Below, piece after piece: positions 24,138 through 33,478 of a stretch of 64,000 nucleotides of DNA. The translations under genes and the position numbers were made by a program. The DNA comes from Venturia oleaginea (taxonomy: Eukaryota > Ascomycota > Dothideomycetes > Venturiales > Venturiaceae). The notes beneath the pieces were generated by a model. The model was not told where the DNA came from and ran no database searches. It worked only from the letters and a program-made list of their open reading frames with translations. Location of the stretch: assembly GCA_013176395.1 (NCBI GenBank), contig JABMLP010000011.1, positions 1,054,001-1,118,000 on the forward strand, written 5' to 3'. Position 1 is the stretch's first letter, and every line of letters begins with the position of its first letter.

Positions 24138-24254
24138 TGCTAGTGTCTATCTGGTGGAGCAAGGGCCTCGTCCGACCAAGCGACAACAACAACATGGCGA
24201 TCTCGCATATCGCACGACTTCTGAGCCCTCTGAGGCTCGTCTTGTATCTAGATT
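24138..24254 (+). repeat. Split direct repeat A1 (left end)
   Basis: A 117-bp left-terminal repeat, identical by eye to A2 at 30027-30143. Likeness begins at TGCTAGTGTC and ends at TCTAGATT on both copies; flanking bases differ on each side, which defines the boundary. Confidence 0.9.
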
Positions 24255-24519
24255 GTTGTTGTAGGACTCGTCCTTCATCCCGATATTCTCCTTATCGTCC
24301 TACGAGTCTTTCCCGCCGCTGCGCGCGCCGCGCTTAGCCGTTCACCGCTTCTCGACAGACTTTTCAAGTACACCGCTGGCCTCGACGACGTCTTGGGCAT
24401 CGTTATATTGCACCAGCATCAGAAATCCCTTCCAAAGAGCTCCTTGGCATCTCTAGGGCTCTGTACTTATTAACAGAGCTGACCTGCTAACGATTTTAAA
24501 TAGTTATACCGCTTTCTTT

Positions 24520-24850
24520 ATGCCTCCGAAGAAGGATATCACCGCGTCGGTTCCTATCAACTTATCCCTACCACCGGGTCACTCTACTCGCTCCTCTCGT
24601 ACCCGATCCCCCTCTATTGTCTTCGAGACCCAGAGGTCATCTTCACGGTCGCGATCAACAATGCCCAGGCCGCTGAGGCTCGCGCCGTAGAGGCTCACAG
24701 GCTAAGGATGGACCGCGAAAAGGAGGAGCGCGACCTCCAGATGCAGGTCAAACGCGAAGAAGCGGCGGCGCGCCTTGCAAAAATTAGGGAGGGCTCTTTA
24801 CTAGAACTACCGCATGGCACCAGTCGTCCGGGGGCGACTGAGCCGGATAA
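24520..24850 (+). pseudogene. Gag-like remnant of the YR retrotransposon
   Basis: An ATG at 24520 opens a Ser/Arg-rich frame that stops at 24690. In an overlapping frame from about 24640 a charged coiled-coil-like stretch (AEARAVEAHRLRMDREKEERD, then LAKIREGSLLELPHG) runs toward the reverse transcriptase. This position and composition fit the ORF1/Gag region of DIRS-type elements. The frame change suggests a deletion or indel, so this copy may not be autonomous. An intron-like acceptor (TGCTAACGATTTTAAATAG) lies just upstream. Confidence 0.45.
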
Positions 24851-26380
24851 CAGTACGGACTCACGTACGGCGCCTCCATCGGGATCCGCGAGCCTCATAC
24901 GATTCGCGTACGCGGCGTTTCGAACAACTACTTCTCCGACGAGGCGACCGCAGCCGAAGCTACGGGCTACGTTGCGAAGGAGCTGGCCGCCGGCCGATTG
25001 GCTATCTCTACAGACCCGGGCCTGTTTATCGCTCCTCTTGGGATGGTCCCAAAACAAGACGGAACCTTACGCCGGATCCACGACCTCTCTTGGCCGCCCC
25101 AAACTTCAGTCAACGACGCCATTCCACGCGTGTTTGGCAAGCTACAGTACACCAGAGTCGACAGAATTGTTCAGCACGTCCTTCGTACAGGCCGGGGCTG
25201 TCTTCTGATGAAACGCGACATTGCGCACGCTTTTCGCAACATCCCTGTGGATCTCATTTCGTCCCGGTATCTTGGGTTTTGCCTCAACGGCGTCAATTAT
25301 CAAGAACTCTGCCTCCCTTTCGGTCTCAGGACTGCGCCATTTATCTTCAATCTCTTTGCGGAAGGTCTCCATTGGGCTCTCGACGAGCAGGCCGGCACGC
25401 GCAGTATCCCTACCGCGATCGAGCACTACCTTGATGATTTTATGTTTGTGTGTACGTCTCAAGAAATTTCGGACCGCGTTTCGGAACTCTGGATCAAGAC
25501 CACCGATCGACTTGGGATTCCTCGCAAGGATGCCAAAGACGTGGTCGGCACGGCCGTCGAGATATTAGGTCTTCTGGTTGATACGGTACGCTTGGAACTG
25601 CGTCTCTCCGACGAGAAGAGAGATTCTTTGATCCAGGCTATCCGTGATCACCTCTCCGAGACAAGGCCGCGGCTCCGGGATACGAAGTCCCTCGCCGGGC
25701 GGCTCAGTTGGGCCAGTGCCGTCATCCGCCTTGGCCGGGTTTACACTCGATCGATCTGGGACTACCTGAGCGGAGCATACGGAGAAGTCAATCGGCACTT
25801 TCGCCGAGCCCTGACTAGCGGTGTACGAGACGACCTTCTCTGGTGGCTCCATGCGCTCGAGCTAACCAACGGGGTCTACTTCTTCGATTATCGAAAGCGC
25901 CGTTGTTTCCACCTTTTCACTGATGCCTCCGGACAACAAAGCCTCGGCGGCTTCTTTTTCGAGTCCTCTGAGACCGATGTCTCTTGGGGGGATTACACCA
26001 ATAGTATCGCAATCGAGCATGCTTTTATTGCTGAACCGTCCAATCGTTCGGCGTTTATCAACCCTAAGGAGATGGAGGCTGTTGCCGTCGCATTCCTCCG
26101 TTGGGGACCGTCTCTCTGGGCACATAATCGGGTCGTTATCCACTGTGACAACTCTACGGCCGTGGCCGGGTTGACGAAGGAGGCTGTTCGTGGTGAGAGC
26201 AACACCCATCTCCGCACTATTGTTACTCAGGCCGCTGCCTGCGATATTGTTATCGAAGCCCGCTGGCTTCCATCTACGGCTAACGGCCTGGCCGATGCCC
26301 TCTCTCGAGTCCAGTTTGATCGTATCGCCTGGCTCTGCCCCCAATGGGGCTCACCGCTTTCGATCTCACAGTTCCGCTGA
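24851..26380 (+). CDS. Reverse transcriptase - RNase H of the YR retrotransposon
   Basis: Frame is open from about 24851, after a TAA, to 26380. Reverse transcriptase blocks are in order: FIAPLGMVPKQDG, RIHDLSWP, MKRDIAHAFRNIPV, LPFGLRTAPFIFNLFAE, and the catalytic YLDD at 25437-25448. RNase H follows: LFTDASGQQSLGG (first Asp), PKEMEAVAVAF (Glu), HCDNSTAVAG (Asp) and ANGLADALSR (last Asp). The catalytic set looks complete. The wording of the RT blocks matches DIRS/Ngaro-type polymerases rather than the Ty3 polymerases later in this window. No start Met is certain; expression may depend on frameshifting or splicing from the preceding ORF. The RNase H end (from about 26,036) is the source of the tandem array that follows directly. 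Confidence 0.9.
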   Translation, partial: QYGLTYGASIGIREPHTIRVRGVSNNYFSDEATAAEATGYVAKELAAGRLAISTDPGLFIAPLGMVPKQDGTLRRIHDLSWPPQTSVNDAIPRVFGKLQYTRVDRIVQHVLRTGRGCLLMKRDIAHAFRNIPVDLISSRYLGFCLNGVNYQELCLPFGLRTAPFIFNLFAEGLHWALDEQAGTRSIPTAIEHYLDDFMFVCTSQEISDRVSELWIKTTDRLGIPRKDAKDVVGTAVEILGLLVDTVRLELRLSDEKRDSLIQAIRDHLSETRPRLRDTKSLAGRLSWASAVIRLGRVYTRSIWDYLSGAYGEVNRHFRRALTSGVRDDLLWWLHALELTNGVYFFDYRKRRCFHLFTDASGQQSLGGFFFESSETDVSWGDYTNSIAIEHAFIAEPSNRSAFINPKEMEAVAVAFLRWGPSLWAHNRVVIHCDNSTAVAGLTKEAVRGESNTHLRTIVTQAAACDIVIEARWLPSTANGLADALSRVQFDRIAWLCPQWGSPLSISQFR

Positions 26381-26389
26381 ACTATTGTT

Positions 26390-28385
26390 GAACCGTCCGA
26401 TCGTTCGGCCTTTATTAACCCTAAAGAGATGGAGGCCGTTGCCGTTGCCGTTGCATTCCTCCGTTGGGGACCATCTCTATAGGCATATCCGGCCGACGCC
26501 CTCTCTCGAGTCTAGTTTTCGATCGTATCGTCTAGCTGCCTCCGATGGGGCTCACCTTTTTTTCGATCTCAGTTCCGCTGAACTATTGGTGAACCGTCCG
26601 ATCGTTCGGCGTTTATCAACCCTAAAGAGATGGAGGCCGTTGCCGTTGCCGTTGCATTCCTCCGTTGGGGACCATCTCTATAGGTACATCCGGCCGACGC
26701 CCTCTCTCGAGTCTAGTTTCGATCGTATCGTCTAGCTCTGCCTCCGATGAGGCTCACCGCTTTCGATCTTACAGTTCCGTTGAACTATTGGTGAACCGTC
26801 CGATCGTTCGGCGTTTATCAACCCTAAAGAGATGGAGGCCGTTGCCGTTGCCGTTGCATTCCTCCGTTGGGGACCATCTCTATAGGTACATCTGGCCGAC
26901 GCCCTCGCGAGTCTAGTTTCGATCGTATCGTCTAGCTCTGCCTCCGATGGGGCTCACCGCTTTCGATCTTATAGTTCCGTTGAACTATTGGTGAACCGTC
27001 CGATCGTTCGGCGTTTATCAACCCTAAAGAGATGGAGGCCGTTGCCGTTGCCGTTGCATTCCTCCGTTGGGGACCATCTCTATAGGTACATCCGGCCGAC
27101 GCCCTCTCTCGAGTCTAGTTTCGATCGTATCGTCTAGCTCTGCCTCCGATGGGGCTCACCGTTTTCGATCTCACAGTTCCGCTGAACTATTGGTGAACCG
27201 TCCGATCGTTCGGCGTTTATCAACCCTAAAGAGATGGAGGCCGTTGCCGTTGCCGTTGCATTCCTCCGTTGGGGACCATCTCTATAGGTACATCTGGCTG
27301 ACGCCCTCGCGAGTCGAGTTTCGATCGTATCGTCTAGCTCTGCCTCCGATGGGGCTCACCGTTTTCGATCTCACAGTTCCGCTGAACTATTGGTGAACCG
27401 TCCGATCGTTCGGCGTTTATCAACCCTAAAGAGATGGAGGCCGTTGCCGTTGCCGTTGCATTCCTCCGTTGGGGACCATCTCTATAGGTACATCTGGCCG
27501 ACGCCCTCGCGAGTCGAGTTTCGATCGTATCGTCTAGCTCTGCCTCCGATGGGGCTCACCGTTTTCGATCTCACAGTTCCGCTGAACTATTGGTGAATTG
27601 TCCGATCGTTCGGCGTTTATCAACCCTAAAGAGATGGAGGCCGTTGCCGTTGCCGTTGCATTCCTCCGTTGGGGACCATCTCTATAGGTACATCCGGCCG
27701 ACGCCCTCTCTCGAGTCTAGTTTCGATCGTATCGTCTAGCTCTGCCTCCGATGGGGCTCACCGTTTTCGATCTCACAGTTCCGCTGAACTATTGTTGAAC
27801 CGTCCGATCGTTCGGCGTTTATCAACCCAAAAGAGATGGAGGCCGTTGCCGTTGCCGTTGCATTCCTCCGTTGGGGACCATCTCTATAGGTACATCTGGC
27901 CGACGCTCTCGCGAGTCTAGTTTCGATCGTATCGTCTGGCTCTGCCTCCGATGGGGCTCACCGCTTTCGATCTTACAGTTCCGTTGAACTATTGTTGAGC
28001 CGTCCGATCGTTCGGCGTTTATCAACCCTAAGAGATGGAGGCCGTTGCCGTTGCCGTTGCATTCCTCCGTTGGGGACCATCTCTATAGGTACATCTGGCC
28101 GACGCCCTCGCGAGTCTAGTTTCGATCGTATCGTCTGGCTCTGCCTCCGATGGGGCTCACCGCTTTCGATCTTACAGTTCCGTTGAACTATTGTTGAGCC
28201 GTCCGATCGTTCGGCGTTTATCAACCCTAAGAGATGGAGGCCGTTGCCGTTGCCGTTGCATTCCTCCGTTGGGGACCATCTCTATAGGTACATCTGGCCG
28301 ACGCCCTCGCGAGTCTAGTTTCGATCGTATCGTCTGGCTCTGCCTCCGATGGGGCTCTCCGCTATCGTCCTTACAGTTCCGTTGA
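26390..28385 (+). repeat. Ten-copy ~200-bp tandem array derived from RNase H
   Basis: Ten head-to-tail units, counted by the repeated motif CCGATCGTTCGG at about 26397, 26598, 26800, 27000, 27202, 27402, 27602, 27804, 28004 and 28203; period is 199-202 bp. Each unit joins a copy of RNase H from about 26,030-26,122 to a copy of about 26,284-26,390, skipping the roughly 160 bp between. Units carry extra GCCGTT hexamers and in-frame TAG codons, so they are non-coding. Long open frames through the array are by-products of the repetition. Confidence 0.92.
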
Positions 28386-28544
28386 ATTCTTGCTATCCCG
28401 GGGATTGCAACTTTGGGCTTGGCGCGCTGTTCGTGGCAGCCGTTCTTTGCAGGCTCATCGGCTTAAGCGCCATGCTACTCTGCTATCGCCGACGTTCGGC
28501 AGATACCCTGGTCGGACTCCGGTACTCGTACAAAGCTTGCTAAC

Positions 28545-29633
28545 GTGCTTCGTCCAGCACCTAGCCTCGAGTATACTTCCTACGATAGCGAGCTCCTCCC
28601 TACAGTTCATAGGTTCTTCCTCCGTACCCTTCGCGAGCGAAACCTTGGCCTCTCTGATGAGTATATTACCCTCTTATGGTACGGCTTGGCCCAGAACACG
28701 CGCAACACGTACGGCGCGGGTATCAAGAGCTGGGAGAGGTTCTGTACGCTGGAGGGCTGTGTAGACTATCCCGCAGAACCCCTCAATCTCGGCGAATGGA
28801 TGGCAAGGCGTGTCATTACTGGAGGAGCGAAAGGCATCATTTCCGGCGCTACAGCGGCCAGCTACCTCTCCGTAGTACGTTCAAAGCATATCGACCTGGG
28901 ATACCCTATCAGCGCGTTCGCTGATCCGATGCTCCTACGCGCAAGACAGGGGGCTCTCAACCTCAGGCCTCCGAAGCGCAAGAATAGGCTCCCTATTACT
29001 GTACGCATCCTTGAGGGACTGACGGCTGTGGAACCGACCACCGGAGCCGACCTCAATCTCGACACTCTCTTCAAGGTGGCCTATGCTGGTTTCTTCCGCC
29101 CTGGCGAGCTGGCTTACACTAGAAGAGATAGGGAGCACCCGCTGTTCTCCTATACTCACGTCTTACGGAGCGATATCGCCTTCCATCGTCATACGCCTAG
29201 CCATCAGCCTTACGGGGTCTCTATTTTCCTGAAGCGTAGCAAGACCGATTACGCTAATCAGGGCGTTCCCATCTCCATCGCCGCAACGGGAAAACCTACC
29301 TGTGCAGTAGCCGCCCTGGTAAGACTTTTCAGGCACGATCCGAAGCCGCTTTCGGCGCCTCTCTTCGACATCGGCAAAGGGCATTGTTCGGCCGCTGCTG
29401 TACACATGCAACTACGCCGACGCCTCCTCGCTACTGGTATTATCTCCTCGCTGGACGACAAGTCCTACACAGGCCATTCCTTCCGCAGGGGTGCTGCTAC
29501 GGACGCAGCTGCGAAGGGAGTGCCTGAGCTCGAGCTTAAGGCAGCGGGTCGATGGTCCTCCGAAGCTTTCCTCCGTTACATATCCCGTTCGTTCGAACAG
29601 CAGCTTGCAATCAGTCGCCTGTTCCTGATATAA
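28545..29633 (+). CDS. Tyrosine recombinase (YR) of the retrotransposon
   Basis: A 362-residue frame, reported from a GTG at 28545; the true start may lie slightly upstream. It has the integrase-like catalytic domain of tyrosine recombinases. Arg-185 lies in AGFFRPGELAY, His-311 and Arg-314 in GHSFRRGAATDAA, and the nucleophile Tyr-345 in GRWSSEAFLRYI. An N-terminal SAM-like DNA-binding region (TRNTYGAGIKSWERFC, LNLGEWMA) is also present. DIRS, PAT and Ngaro elements use this enzyme to recombine a circular cDNA into the genome without a target duplication. The frame is intact. No methyltransferase domain, which some DIRS/PAT elements carry, was seen. Confidence 0.92.
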   Translation: MLRPAPSLEYTSYDSELLPTVHRFFLRTLRERNLGLSDEYITLLWYGLAQNTRNTYGAGIKSWERFCTLEGCVDYPAEPLNLGEWMARRVITGGAKGIISGATAASYLSVVRSKHIDLGYPISAFADPMLLRARQGALNLRPPKRKNRLPITVRILEGLTAVEPTTGADLNLDTLFKVAYAGFFRPGELAYTRRDREHPLFSYTHVLRSDIAFHRHTPSHQPYGVSIFLKRSKTDYANQGVPISIAATGKPTCAVAALVRLFRHDPKPLSAPLFDIGKGHCSAAAVHMQLRRRLLATGIISSLDDKSYTGHSFRRGAATDAAAKGVPELELKAAGRWSSEAFLRYISRSFEQQLAISRLFLI

Positions 29634-29789
29634 CACCGTTGTGTTCACCCGATCGCCAAAAGCTATACTCTGCTTCGCTACACCGCTGTGTTTCTCGCCT
29701 CTACCCCGGACCGAGTATGTCGTACAGACTCGCCTCCTATCCCACCTCGTTTCCTTCTTGTTTGTCTGGGCCGCAGGCGCTTCGCTTCT

Positions 29790-30026
29790 GGGCAGTAGGG
29801 CACCTCATTTGCCTTCAATCGAGAAGCAATTGAGCCGTGGGCATGCCATCCTGAGACCTACCCCGTGGCTGAAGCCCCGTGTGGCTGAGGAAGCCTGTAT
29901 GGCTCAGGGCTCAATGGCTTGCTCGCTCACAATGAAAATTCACGTGCCCTGGCCTGCGTCCGGCCAATCAACAGATAAAACGTGCCAGATGACCGTGATC
30001 CGAAGGCGTGGCGAGATGGAGATAGA
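29790..30026 (+). repeat. Split direct repeat B1
   Basis: A 237-bp repeat, identical by eye to B2 at the right end. It abuts A2 directly, recreating the circle junction of right end to left end. Confidence 0.9.
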
Positions 30027-30143
30027 TGCTAGTGTCTATCTGGTGGAGCAAGGGCCTCGTCCGACCAAGCGACAACAACAACATGGCGATCTCGCATATC
30101 GCACGACTTCTGAGCCCTCTGAGGCTCGTCTTGTATCTAGATT
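30027..30143 (+). repeat. Split direct repeat A2
   Basis: A 117-bp copy of A1, directly after B1. A 40-bp unique spacer (30144-30183) separates it from B2. Confidence 0.9.
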
Positions 30144-30183
30144 CCCACCCGCCTACACCCTGTAGTCAACGTCTTATACGTGC

Positions 30184-30420
30184 GGGCAGTAGGGCACCTC
30201 ATTTGCCTTCAATCGAGAAGCAATTGAGCCGTGGGCATGCCATCCTGAGACCTACCCCGTGGCTGAAGCCCCGTGTGGCTGAGGAAGCCTGTATGGCTCA
30301 GGGCTCAATGGCTTGCTCGCTCACAATGAAAATTCACGTGCCCTGGCCTGCGTCCGGCCAATCAACAGATAAAACGTGCCAGATGACCGTGATCCGAAGG
30401 CGTGGCGAGATGGAGATAGA
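30184..30420 (+). repeat. Split direct repeat B2 (right end)
   Basis: A 237-bp copy of B1. Likeness stops at ...GGAGATAGA, after which B1 runs into A2 and B2 runs into host sequence (AGCCAACGCA), fixing the right boundary of the element. Confidence 0.9.
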
Positions 30421-30901
30421 AGCCAACGCAAGAAAACGATCGATTCTTCTACTGACCTCGCACAGCATAACCAGCAATCCCAGGAGTTCCAGATAAAGAA
30501 ATAAGATCATTGGATTCTTTCTGTCCGTTTCGAAGCATTTGAGGTTTCATTTTTTAGCGTCCGTTTAAGAATGGTGGCTTGGCCGTGAACCTAGACCGGC
30601 ATGTTTGGACGGAGATCTCCCTGTCTGAGCTCTCCCCTTTTATTTACGCCTTGGAAATTCAACAACTTTCTTTCCTCTCTCTTGTTCTTCCTCAATACAC
30701 TCGTTTTCACTTTCTTTCATAGCGGGTGAGACCACTCTTTCAAATCATCCAGTCATTCGTTTCTTCCACTTTCTGGCCCTTCAAACATCGTTTTCGCAAC
30801 CGAGACAAATTCTCTTAGTGAGTTGGCAGACTGGTTTGTCTGTAGAGCAAAGCTGATCGATCAGATTACATCCCATCTATCTCCATATTTATACCATCAT
30901 C
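30421..30901. promoter_or_regulatory. Upstream region of the GH17 glucanase gene
   Basis: The sequence between the right end of the YR element and the GH17 start. It is pyrimidine-rich from about 30,640 (CTTTC/TTCTC tracts), typical of fungal promoters. The insertion lies under 500 bp from the start codon, so the element may influence expression. Confidence 0.4.
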
Positions 30902-32223
30902 ATGCACGCAACGCAATCCCTTGTCGCATTGGCGGCCCTGGCTTCATTGGCCTCAGCCCAGGTTATGGGCTTCAACTCTGGAGCTACCCTCGATACATAC
31001 AAGGTTAAGACTCAGGCAGACTATGAGGCGGAATTCACTACCGCCCAAGGACTTGTCGGAGCTCCTGGCAAGTTCAACAGTGTCCGTCTATACACCATGA
31101 TTCAGGGGGGCACAGACACCGACCCAACAAGCGCTTTCCAGGCCGCGATCAAGACCAATACTACAATGCTCCTCGGAATCTGGTGTTCTGGTACCACCAC
31201 GATCGAGAAGGAGCTTAAGGCTTTGAGCACGGCGATCACAACCTACGGCACAAAATTTACAGACTTGGTTGTTGGTATCTCCGTAGGCAGTGAGGATCTT
31301 TACCGAACCTCTGTCACTGGCGTCATCAACAAATCCGGCATTGGAAACTCCCCAGATGCTATTGTAAACTTCATCAAGGACACCCGCAAGGCTATCGCCA
31401 ACACGCCTCTTTCTGGAACCCCTGTTGGACACGTTGACACGTGGACGGACTGGACCAACTCTTCCAATAAGGCTGTTATTGATGCCGTTGACTTTATTGG
31501 AAACGATTTGTATGCATACTACGAGGACACCAAAGATAACCGAGTCAGCAATGCTGCTGATCTCTTCAACGAAGCTTACAACGCTACCTTGGCCGTCGCC
31601 GGTGGCAAGCCAGTCTGGATCACCGAAACATAAGTCTCCCTTACTCTTCTCACTGTTCTCATGCTAACTTTCTGTGTACTGGATGGCCCACTTCCGGTCC
31701 TTTGTTCGGAAAAGCCACTGCCAGCAACTCCGACGCTCAGGAATACTGGCAAACCGTCGGATGCCAATTGTTCGGCAAGACCAATGTTTGGTGGTACAAC
31801 CTCAGGGACTCCAACCCAGCCAACGAGGCCAAGTTCGCCATCACTTCTGATCTGTCCACCACTCCATCGTTCGACTTGAGCTGCCCTGCTGTTGTTAAGC
31901 CTACCAAGGGTGGTGACGGAATCTCCTCCAACAGCACCTCGACTGCAACTTTCCCAGGCAGCTCAGGTACTTCATCAAGTCGCCCAGGCAGCACAGGTAC
32001 TTCATCAAGTCGCCCAGGCAGCACAGGTATCTCTTCAAGTGGAAGTGGAAGTGGAAGCTCCAACGTGACAACCGGCGCTGCAGGTGGCGCCCGAACTTCC
32101 GGCTCAGCAGGATCAGGAACAACAGGGACCTCTCCAGTAGTCACAGGTGTCGCAAGCTCTGCTGGCGCAATGATGGGATTGACCATGTGCATTTTGCTCG
32201 GATCCATCAGCTTTTTGTTGTAG
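30902..32223 (+). CDS. GPI-anchored glucan endo-1,3-beta-glucosidase, GH17 (eglC-like)
   Basis: The 423-residue product begins with a signal peptide (HATQSLVALAALASLASAQ). A GH17 barrel follows: GFNSGATLDT, FNSVRLYTMIQGGTD, the acid/base Glu in VVGISVGSED, FIGNDLYAYYED, and the nucleophile Glu in VWITETGWPTSGP, then CQLFGKTNVWWYNLRD. A Ser/Gly/Thr-rich linker with a 30-nt tandem repeat leads to a hydrophobic tail (LTMCILLGSISFLL) fitting a GPI-attachment signal. Such enzymes remodel cell-wall beta-1,3-glucan at the outer membrane face. Exons are 30902-31629 and 31680-32223. The only junction that restores ETGWPTSG uses an intron starting AT and ending AC (31630-31679). Confidence 0.9.
31630..31679 (+). 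other. AT-AC intron (U2-type) in the GH17 gene
   Basis: A 50-nt intron with donor ATAAGT, branch TGCTAAC and end GTGTAC. Joining ...GAAAC to TGGATGG gives E-T-G-W-P exactly. The donor's AAGT and the branch point are those of an ordinary U2 intron; it lacks the ATATCC donor of U12 introns. A first-base A with a last-base C is the known compatible pair in yeast splice-site genetics. Confidence 0.85.
31953..32042 (+). repeat. 30-nt tandem repeat in the GH17 linker
   Basis: About three copies of a 30-nt unit encode P-G-S-T-G-T-S-S-S-R in the serine-rich linker between the catalytic domain and the GPI signal. Repeats of this type vary in number between strains. Confidence 0.8.
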
Positions 32224-33478
32224 ATATCAGTTCGAGGATCGAAAATATTTTTGCATAGGTCATGGAGTTAGAATTAGAGAACTAGAGGGCCTGGGCTCAG
32301 ACACAGCCAGGTATTGCATGGTCGTTATTTAAGCCAAACGGCGTCATCTATTGTTGGCGTCGATTTTTTTGCTCCAGCTTTTATTTTATTTAATTGTAAC
32401 TTGCGACCAGTTTCGATTTCGACGAGATCAGCTACTAAAAGACCCGGGTTTAGATTTTTGTACTGATTTTCCTGTTTCTCAGCCTTCGTACGGCAGCGTC
32501 CCAAACAGGAAAGATCTCCAGGGAATTACCCGCCTGCACATGACCTCTAAGCGATCTCCAAAAAGCTGAGCTGAATCAGGGATCTACACCAGACAGACGC
32601 ATTTCCAGCACCATCACTCCACTGCCCATCCCATCGCGACAGATAATAATTTGCCCCTCCACTCCTCTGAAGAATAAACATCAATGGGTTCGATACCATC
32701 GCAATCTAACTATACCAGACTTCCACATCAAGATCATACAAAACATCCACCTTCATAACATAAACTTCATACAGCTTCATAACCTATCCCTATCCAACGT
32801 CGAACCCCCAGCCAATATCACCCACTAAAACCTATCCCCATCCATCAAACCCTATAGACACCCTATCTTAACAAGAATATAGCGAGAACAAAAAGAAAAG
32901 CCATTTGAAAGACACGACTCAGATTCTACCCGCGAAGAGCAGAGTCAACAGCGGTTACACGCCCGGGCAGTCAGACGAGCTGACCCGCATCACCCTCACC
33001 AGTTAGGTCGGGCTGCATCTTATATCTGCCGTGCTAGCAATCACACGACCGTATCCATGTCTTGGCTAGAGAGAGGAAGGATGGTTGAGCCTCACCAGCC
33101 TCATCAGGTAGACGATCCGTAGGTAGCTCCTCCATACATGTCACTGCAGTTGTAAAGAGGACAAACCTCGTCTTCACATGGCCGTAAACTGTTTCGCGAA
33201 CGAGCAGAGCGTTGGTTCACCATATCTTATTCATCCAAGTCTATCTACAAAGTAAAAGTAAAAAACGCCGCTCCAACGCGAAAGGCTCTACCAAATCTCT
33301 ATGGGCACCACAATAGGGATAGACGACAGGACCAACCCTAGACATAAAAATGCCATACATCAAGGCTACCTACCGCCCACAATATCCAAAAATATATCTA
33401 TATCCAACAAGTCTAAGCATACACATACTTGACGATCCAAAAACCAACAGTGTAAGTACGCTCTATCAACAGAGAGTG
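32224..33478. other. Intergenic between GH17 and NAD kinase
   Basis: Holds the 3' regions of two convergent genes. No coding frame with support; a minor plus-strand frame at 33,350 overlaps the end of NAD kinase. Confidence 0.5.

Larger units (their letters stand above)
24138..30420 (+). mobile_element. DIRS-order tyrosine-recombinase retrotransposon with split direct repeats
   Basis: A 6,283-bp element bounded by split direct repeats in the order A1 (24138-24254) - coding - B1 (29790-30026) - A2 (30027-30143) - 40-bp spacer - B2 (30184-30420). This A1...B1A2...B2 layout is that of PAT and Ngaro elements. B1-A2 matches the junction of a circle joining the right end to the left end. Coding content runs gag-like remnant, reverse transcriptase/RNase H, then a tyrosine recombinase with the R-H-R-Y set. 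There is no integrase, aspartic protease or LTR. No target-site duplication is seen at the ends, as expected for YR insertion. By eye the A pair and the B pair are identical, pointing to a recent insertion. Between RT/RH and YR lies a long tandem array built from the element's own RNase H. Confidence 0.88.

Noticed and set aside
24708..25208. The whole 166-codon frame as a Gag protein
   Set aside because: Only the first part (to about 24850) looks like a coiled-coil Gag remnant; the rest is the reverse-transcriptase region read in a wrong frame.
26390..28385. CRISPR-like array
   Set aside because: Units are contiguous 200-bp copies without unique spacers, in a eukaryote, and derive visibly from the adjoining RNase H.
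26190..28386. Several overlapping repetitive ORFs of 64-181 codons
   Set aside because: They arise from the roughly 200-bp tandem array, whose period is not a constant multiple of three and whose units hold stop codons in the parental RNase H frame.
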